NCBI GenBank assembly: GCA_933207985.1
Contig: OW240916.1
Location: forward strand, 299,153,582-299,217,581
DNA from: Pelobates cultripes
Lineage: Eukaryota > Chordata > Amphibia > Anura > Pelobatidae
Length of the DNA: 64,000 nucleotides
Reading direction: 5' to 3'
The notes under the pieces were generated by a model, which saw only the letters and a list, made by a program, of their open reading frames with translations, did not search any database and was not told where the DNA came from. Positions 57,950 to 64,000 of this stretch are shown here, piece after piece. Made by a program: the position numbers and the translations under genes. Within the stretch, counting starts at the first letter, position 1, and each line of letters opens with the position of its first letter.

Positions 57950-59180
57950 TGTGAATGTCTTTGAACTATTTAAAAGTATATAAGTCAATGGGACCAGAAG
58001 GTATATACCCAAGAGTATCAATAGAGCTACATGCTTGCCCTCCTGATCTTTTGAACCTTTCCTTAATAACTCGAGTTGTACCATAATTAGAGAGTTGCAC
58101 ATGTTGGATTACTTCAAATAGCGATCAGGTTATTACAGGCCAGCAAGTCACACATCTGGAGCGGGCGAACTAATGGAGTAATTGGTGGAGAAAGTAATTG
58201 TTTCATTTTTAAAATTAAAGATTTACAAGCTCTATTGTAGCTCTGCTTTAATTGTAGCAGATAAAGTCAGTTTATTGCTTTAACTGAAATGTTAGATAAA
58301 GCTGATGCAGAGGATGTTGCTCGTCGGATTTCAGTAGTCTTTGGAGCTGTGTCATGTGCAACGTTTGATCAAAACTGCCCGGTTCGAATTGATAAAAGGA
58401 TTGTTGAATGGTTAAAGAGCTTGCTAAAATGCTTTATATGTGAAGAGTGTGTCGTCTTTTTTTCATTTTACAAAAAGTGCTGATTAGAATAGAAAAAATT
58501 CACTTTTGCAATGCTAATGTATCATCAGTAGAATCTGTTCAACACTTGGGAGTCTTATGTTCAAATCTTGGCATGGCTGACTCAGATAAAATGAGCACTG
58601 TCAAATTGGGTTATAGTAACAACCCCTGGATGTTGGGTAAAAACAGGAAATACGTGGAAACCAGAGATTATCTGAATGTACTTTTCCTTGTTAACACTTT
58701 GTTTAACTAGGAAAGTCCAATATAGTTTGGAATAGCCTTCCATCTGAAGTAGTAGAGATTAAAACATTGAGGGTGTTTAAAAGGATACTATAGTGCCAGG
58801 AATACAAAGCTGTTACTGGCACTATATCTCCCTCAATGCTTTCCTATGGGGAAAAATCTGATGCTGGATGTCCTCATACAGAGAGATACAAAGGTCCATT
58901 TCGATTCAGGAAGCCCTCTAGAGGCTATCTGGTAGACAGCCACTAGAGTCTGACTTAGTGTTGCAATGTAAACTTTGCACTAAGTGCAAAAGGTACACTG
59001 CACCACTTCAATGAGCTGAAGTAGTCTGGGTGCCTGCAGTGTCCCTTTAAGCATGTGTGGGATAGGCATAAGGCTATCTTTGAACATAAGATAAGGCCAG
59101 GGACTAATGACAGCATTTAGAAAATCGGGCAGACTATATGGGCCGAATGGTTCTTATCTGCTGTCACATTCTATATTTAC
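57950..59180 (+). pseudogene. Second CR1 LINE copy, highly degraded
   Basis: It follows the LINE at 18905-20777 in order: AAGTCAATGGGACCAGAAGG (57980) matches 19268, TTACAGGCCAGCAAG (58132) matches 19445, ATTGTTGAATGG (58401) matches 19737, TGGAATAGCCTTCCATCTGAAG (58729, in parts) matches 20585, and the tail GGGCAGACTATATGGGCCGAATGG (59128, in parts) matches 20713. Long internal parts are deleted, and none of the RT motifs forms an open frame; ORFs at 58289-58483 and 58447-58710 are leftovers. The 3' octamers are decayed. A T2 MITE interrupts it at 58777-59050. Confidence 0.8.
58777..59050 (-). mobile_element. T2/Kolobok-type MITE inside a CR1 LINE
   Basis: TTAA at 58777-58780 and 59047-59050. 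Ends TTAAAAGGATACTATAGTGC and CTGCAGTGTCCCTTTAA; inner GCTGAAGTAGTCTGGGTGCC. The other CR1 copy shows the undisturbed target GAGTTTAAGCATGTG at 20630-20644, so the TTAA duplication is proven within the window. Confidence 0.92.
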
Positions 59181-59869
59181 AAATTAACCTTGTTACACCG
59201 CTTTGGCTGTCAATCAGACAGACAAGATGCATCAATTGCTCAGAGCACCTGCCTTGCAAAGGCTTCTCATTGAGCTGCATAGGGATGTCTGTGATTGGAC
59301 AGCATCACAAAGTTTAGCCATGGTTAGAGGGGGAGGCATTGCAAAGGCTTCAGACAAGCAATCTGCAGCTTTTTCAATCTGTTTTAGATATTCCCCAAAT
59401 TAAAAATGCATAATTTAATGCATATATGTTTTCATTCCAACGTTTGTCTCTAGTTAATAATTTAGGTTAAGTTTTTCAAATAATTGAATATTTTGAAAAA
59501 TATTTTATTATTTAGATTTTTTATTCTGATATTGTTTTCATATATAATATATTGTTTAATATTTTACATTTTTAGATATTAAATATAAAATTAAGGATTT
59601 TTTGCTTTGCCAGATACATATATATATATATTAATATGTGTTTTGAAGTTCACTTTTGCGATGTGTAATGTTCATTTAAATGACACTTGCACGTTGCTTA
59701 CATAAATAACTTTATGTTTTATGTTATGTGTCTGGTATTTTCTTTTGATATGGTTTATTGTGCATTGATATAGGTACGGACTGAGATGGAGAAGATATTC
59801 AATCAGATTTCTTTCATTTTGTTACTAGATTATTATTTTACTATAATGATACTATAGTCACCCCCAGCT
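59181..59869. other. No gene seen
   Basis: GCAAAGGCTTCTC and GCAAAGGCTTCAG recur at 59258 and 59341; possibly part of an unrecognised MITE. The rest is AT-rich. Confidence 0.4.
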
Positions 59870-60303
59870 TGCCACTCCCAGCTGTAAATGCCTTTTAAGT
59901 AACTGTTTTATCTCTCTTCCTTAGCCCCAAGTCACCATACAGCCCTGCAAGAAGGCTTTTAATTTTGCTCGGCTTTACCCGCCCACCCTGGTTCCTTCTA
60001 CCTATAGAGCATGCTCTTCCAGCTGTTTGGAATCACAGCCAATCACCTCCTTATTACCTTCACATGTTATCAGCTGTTGCAGTTATACCATTAACTCTCT
60101 CTGCCATCACATACAAATTCCTCTGCTACTTCAGGTCTCATCTCCCCAGTTTAACCTTTAGATTGTAAGCTCACAGGCAGGGTCCTCTACCTGTTGTATC
60201 GGACTGTTCTTATTGTGTTTGTCTTTTTCCCAATTGTACAGCGCTGTGGAATTTGTTGGCCCTTTATAAATGCCAGTAATAATAATAATAATAATAATAA
60301 TAA
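59870..60303 (+). repeat. Retroposon with TTGTACAGCGCTGTGGAAT tail and AAT repeats
   Basis: AGATTGTAAGCTCACAGGCAGGG, then TTGTACAGCGCTGTGGAATTTG, then CTTTATAAATGCC and nine or so AAT repeats form a tail that is widely dispersed in frogs and fish. The upstream border is a guess. Fragments of the same tail lie at 8725 and 35305. Confidence 0.5.
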
Positions 60304-60618
60304 TATGTTTTTAGGGTTTCAGTGTAATGTCATTTACCCAATATACATGATTCTATTCCCTTATAAAGTATGAAGTTTTACATAGGAATTGGTATGAGGG
60401 ACAAATTGACAATTATCTGCTGTCAAAATCTATGCGCTCAATTTGTTTGCTATTACAAGAAAGTTATTTCATTTACCAAGTTTAAAATCTGAGCTATAAC
60501 ATAAACAAAAGCTTTTGTCCAGACCAAAAATGCTTCAAAGAACCCGAGAAACTAGTTGGTGGTGTAGATTCCTGTGAGTAAAAAAGTCTATTTTCTGATA
60601 AAAATTCAATGCCAAGTG

Positions 60619-60756
60619 CATGTGTAGGCAACCTTCGGCACTGCAGATATTGTTGACAACATCTCTACTCTAGCTTTGCCAGCATTATGGCTGAAAGAGT
60701 ATTATGCGAAATGTAGTTCACAACATCTGGAGTGCCAAAGATTGCCTACCCCTGGC
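60619..60756. mobile_element. hAT-type MITE, older copy
   Basis: Arms TGTAGGCAACCTTCGGCACTGC and its near-complement at the right (GTGCCAAAGATTGCCTACCC). Flanks GCCAAGTG and GCTTGGTG agree at 5 of 8 positions, so this copy is older than the one at 60923. Confidence 0.65.
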
Positions 60757-60922
60757 TTGGTGATATCATATGTAAGGTGTCCCTAGCCATGTCCTGATAG
60801 TCAGACCACCAAACATAATAATAATAATGACAAAGTCTTTAACCAGGAAAGATACATTCAGATATTCTCTGGTTTCCAAGTAAGTGGGTCTTGGGGATGC
60901 TACTTTTGCCCAACATCTAGGG

Positions 60923-61058
60923 CAGGCATAGGCAACCTTTGGCACTGCAGATGTTTTGGACTATACCTCCCATGATGCTTTGCCAGCATTATGGGTGTAA
61001 GAGCATTATGGGTGGTGTAGTCCACAACATCTGGAGTGCCGAAGGTTGCCTATCCCTG
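60923..61058. mobile_element. hAT-type MITE, 136 bp, perfect 8-bp TSD
   Basis: Arms CAGGCATAGGCAACCTTTGG and its complement; flanks ATCTAGGG on both sides (60915-60922 and 61059-61066). Same family as 60619-60756. Confidence 0.87.
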
Positions 61059-61258
61059 ATCTAGGGGGTGTTACTAAATTACATGAATGTCATATATATA
61101 TGATGCCACAGCAGGGAGCAACCATCTCGTCATTGGACCTAAGAGTGTGGTGGAGGGTAAAATTATTGTTGCCAGGCTAGGATGTAATTTCATATGGGCT
61201 GCTCTAGTAAAAGCCATTAAACCTCTATTTCTCTAATTAATTAAAATACATACATGTG

Positions 61259-62536
61259 GAGGCAGAGCCTGAATGCAAGCTAACCAGATGTGTCACACAC
61301 GAGCTCCTGCTACAAAGCGGAAAACCCAGTGATTTCTTGGGCCAAGGTACCTGAAAACATGACAAATAGAGCCCTGCAAGCAGAGGTACCTCACCCAAAA
61401 ATGTTGCCTCCAAAGCCGACGCACTGAGTGCCCAGGGATTACGCCAGCAGGGTGCGGCCTACCTGTGAAAGCTTGGGGGAAAGATGGCCGCTTTCCTCCT
61501 GTGATCCTGAAGCACATCTGAGTGAAACTCTCCTAGCCCCCGGGGGTATATCCCAGTCCCGCCAATCTGCGCTGACACAGACGAAACAGCCCCAGTGGAC
61601 CCTGTAATACTCCTTAGTGGGTCAGGGGTGGAGGGACCCAAGATGGCGGACACCCAAAGCTTCTCAACACGCTGCCTAACACTGACAAAGCAAGACACAG
61701 CAGGCCCCAACACAGCGACACCAAATGCTCTTGATGACCTAATCGACAGATTTTGGGCGAAGCTGTTAAACCAAGTGAGGCAGGAGAAGGCACAGCTAAT
61801 ACCACCTACGGGTGAACATGATGGCAGAAAACGGAAGAGGGGGAAACCTCCCACGATCACTCATACATTTCCAGCTACCACAATCAACAAACGCTGCCCA
61901 CCTGGGCTAAGAGCCAATAGGGTTTTCACCCGCAAGTATCGGCCACACACGTGGAGAGCCACGAGATACAAACAGAGACCTAAGCAGGAAATGAGCAGCG
62001 CCCACCGCACCATGCCTAACGGGAAGATCCTGGACCTCACAGGACACCAGGTTCATGGCACAAGTCTCCAGCAGCCCACGTCCACCTACACCTTACGGGA
62101 CTTTGTTTCAAACTACATTGAAGATGGCGCAAGATCGGACGGCATATCTCAGCATCCTGTCTAGTGAACTAACCATGATATGTATAATGTATAAGCCTGT
62201 TATCCTGTACTCTCTCACTCTGTCCTACATGACCACGCACTGTATGCACCACATATTAGCCTCATTGCATTACCTAGATAGGATAACCTTCCATAACAGG
62301 GCCATGCTCTCATTTCCAAGTTGAAGCGTTCACTTCTCTGTTTAGCTTGTTAACTTTTTGTGAAACCCACGCTGAATGCCAAGCTAAGCTAGTCACACCT
62401 AGCCTGTTTAAAAATTTTTTAAAGTGTGCTTATTATTGCTAATACCCCAATGCAAAACTAAGCCTGAGAAATACCATTGGGGTACCTCTTGCCTGTTCTT
62501 ACTCATCACTGCACCCAGCACTGCAAAAATACAAAA
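61259..62536 (+). mobile_element. 1.28-kb retroposon with 16-bp TSD and its own ORF
   Basis: The 16-mer AAAATACATACATGTG stands at 61243-61258 and 62537-62552. The right copy is preceded by the A-rich tail CAAAAATACAAAA, so this is an insertion made by target-primed reverse transcription. The left end GAGGCAGAGCCTG looks like a full 5' end of an L1-type element, followed by about 380 bp of GC-rich leader, an ORF and about 370 bp of 3' untranslated sequence. No ORF2 is present. Confidence 0.85.
61643..62164 (+). CDS. Unknown basic protein of a retroposon, 173 aa
   Basis: I do not recognise the protein. The start at 61643 (AAGATGG, A at -3 and G at +4) is preferred over the in-frame ATG at 61595, as L1 ORF1 genes here also begin within ATGGCGG. 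Residues about 28-48 (D-D-L-I-D-R-F-W-A-K-L-L) could form an amphipathic helix. A basic cluster R-K-R-K-R-G-K follows at about 61-68 and many Arg/Lys from 80 to 115, suggesting RNA or DNA binding or nuclear entry. It has no zinc knuckle, RRM or polymerase motif. It may be a truncated ORF1 of an L1 family, a novel ORF of a non-autonomous retroposon, or chance. Confidence 0.35.
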   Translation: MADTQSFSTRCLTLTKQDTAGPNTATPNALDDLIDRFWAKLLNQVRQEKAQLIPPTGEHDGRKRKRGKPPTITHTFPATTINKRCPPGLRANRVFTRKYRPHTWRATRYKQRPKQEMSSAHRTMPNGKILDLTGHQVHGTSLQQPTSTYTLRDFVSNYIEDGARSDGISQHPV

Positions 62537-62552
62537 AAAATACATACATGTG

Positions 62553-63145
62553 CACCCTGAGGCAAGTCGCGTTTGCCTAGCAGACTTGGATATTCTGTGG
62601 ATCACTCTGATCATATTTGGACGCCACTTCACAGTTCAAGGAGTGGAGAAAGAGGTAGGAACGGTTCACAATGGCTCTACTGGGATACCTGTATTCTCGT
62701 GGCATTATTGTAATTGCTCATATTTTATTTTTTGCGGCAAATAAGTTAAATATAGTTAAAATGTAGTGCATAACATCACAAGCCTTGCTTGCGATATTCA
62801 TTGTACAGAGTGTGATATTAATTGCACAAATACTTGTAATTTTCCTACATTTTTGTATGGGAGAGTAGGAATTTGTTTAAAATGTTCAGTTATTCTCTGA
62901 TGCTGCCTATGAGAGCACCATCAGAGATCAGGCACATATAATTTGAGGGTGAATATTTAATGATTTACTTATTTACTGCTTCTTTATACATTACTTGCAA
63001 ATAACATTAAACCAAGTCTTCACCTACATCAGTAAGTGTCCTTTAACTTTTTTTTGAAATATTTGTTTGTGTTGCAAGTGCGTCTATGGTGTATTCACTG
63101 CATGTTATTATATTAAATATGCTTGAAGTCACATAAAGAACAATA
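62553..63145. other. No gene seen
   Basis: AT-rich, no recognised element or ORF of note. Confidence 0.45.
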
Positions 63146-63638
63146 TTAAAGGAACACTATAATGTATATATTAAACAATTCAAATGTGTATTCCTAACGT
63201 TATAGTATCCTGTAGCCATTTAGCCATTATAGTATCTTGTAGCTCTCCATCCCAACCCAGGTGCATGAAAATATACTTACCTTCTCTTCCTTGTCCCAGT
63301 GCTCCTATCACGGCTGGTCCCACCCACAACTGACATAATCAAGAATGATGATCTCAGCCAATCCAATGCTTTCCCATAAGAAAGCATTGGTAGGCTAGTG
63401 CGCATGCATGGCAAAATGCTCGCTGCGACAATCAGATGGTCTTTCTGAGCCCATCTGATTGAAATTAATTAAATTTACTTGAATATTTCTGCAGAGGCAC
63501 CTCTAGTGGCTGTCAGTATGATGGCTACTAGAGGCATTTAAACTTTACAATGTAATTGAGAATAGCAGAATAGCAATGTTTGAGGTTGCAGGGTTAAAAC
63601 TACATTGAGATGGGCTCGGTGCCTTAGTGTACCTTTAA
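63146..63638 (-). mobile_element. T2-type MITE, 493 bp
   Basis: TTAA at 63146-63149 and 63635-63638. Ends TTAAAGGAACACTATAATG and GCCTTAGTGTACCTTTAA. Stems CTCTAGTGGCTGTCAGTATGATGGCTACTAGAG (in parts) and CAATGCTTTCCCATAAGAAAGCATTG identify the family. Confidence 0.85.
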
Positions 63639-64000
63639 ATACTATTATGTAATTGCTTTTTCTACCTGATGTGACTTAGACCAATTGAATGAACAGAAAA
63701 AAAAGAAGAATCATTCATTATTCTCTTTTCAGTTGATGCTAAAAGAGCCTATTTGTCTTAAGACCTAGGATTTCAGCAAACTGAAGCACTGATAGCAATT
63801 CGAGGCTGAAGTTCTTGACTTATTAAAAATGAATAATAGATAGTTCTTCAAATTCACTCTTCAACCTCTAGCTTTCCTATCATTGCAGATCCTCCTGATA
63901 TCCTCAGAGCTGCACAGGTGGCTTCTCCACTAACAATGCTCGATCTGTCAGAATGTTTGAATCACCTATTCATCCACATGTCTTCATGTGAGGGTTTCCA
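63639..64000. other. No gene seen
   Basis: Nothing recognisable up to the end of the window. Confidence 0.4.

Noticed and set aside
58375..58400. GGTTCGAATT as a tRNA T-arm
   Set aside because: It lies within the degraded CR1 copy; no A box or acceptor stem around it.

Overview
The window looks like repeat-rich, non-coding nuclear DNA of a vertebrate, most probably a frog or toad. The reasons are the mix of transposon families: many TTAA-flanked MITEs with TTAAAGGRR-type ends (the T2/Kolobok type known from Xenopus), Tc1-like elements, CR1 and L1 LINEs, several hAT families, and Penelope-type 3' ends. The species cannot be told from sequence alone. I found no host protein-coding gene, rRNA or tRNA; the window could be intergenic or lie inside a very large intron. 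The only intact open reading frame of a known family is a Tc1 transposase (23555-24577).

Layout. 1-13300: a T2 MITE and a hAT MITE nested in an older repeat; two 5'-truncated L1 copies on the minus strand (3004-4495 and 6018-7700), each with target-site duplications; a second hAT MITE (9232-9368); an orphan Tc1 end (about 10104-10289); and a 1.5-kb array of 28-bp repeats (11796-13295) that gives long artefactual ORFs. 14290-21500: an old tandem duplication of about 3.4 kb. Both copies keep a 74-nt exon-like block. A CR1 LINE has landed in the second copy, and a 209-bp segment recurs almost unchanged. 21796-27270: a hAT element with a GT array, the intact Tc1 element inside an older repeat, an 80-bp piggyBac-like MITE, and a second hAT element with a GT array and a foldback.

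28065-35707: an L1-type ORF1 relic, T2 MITEs, a decayed second Tc1 element, and a 172-bp inverted repeat. 41192-45484: a layered region. A hAT element (41819-43837) sits in a CA-rich minisatellite, itself between two hAT-like ends; it carries T2 MITEs, an AC array and a GC-rich foldback. 46610-64000: more T2 MITEs. One abuts a piggyBac-like MITE and shares its TTAA, one sits at the dyad centre of a palindrome, and one interrupts a second CR1 copy whose empty site is present at 20633. Two hAT MITEs follow, then a 1.28-kb retroposon with a 16-bp target-site duplication and a 173-codon ORF (61259-62536).

The features do not form a pathway. They record waves of transposition, and the nesting gives relative ages: CR1 is older than T2 (at 57950-59180), T2 older than a hAT MITE (at 88-728), and the TACCTCC repeat older than the Tc1 element. 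All identities were judged by eye; family names without a visible protein domain or target-site duplication are inference.
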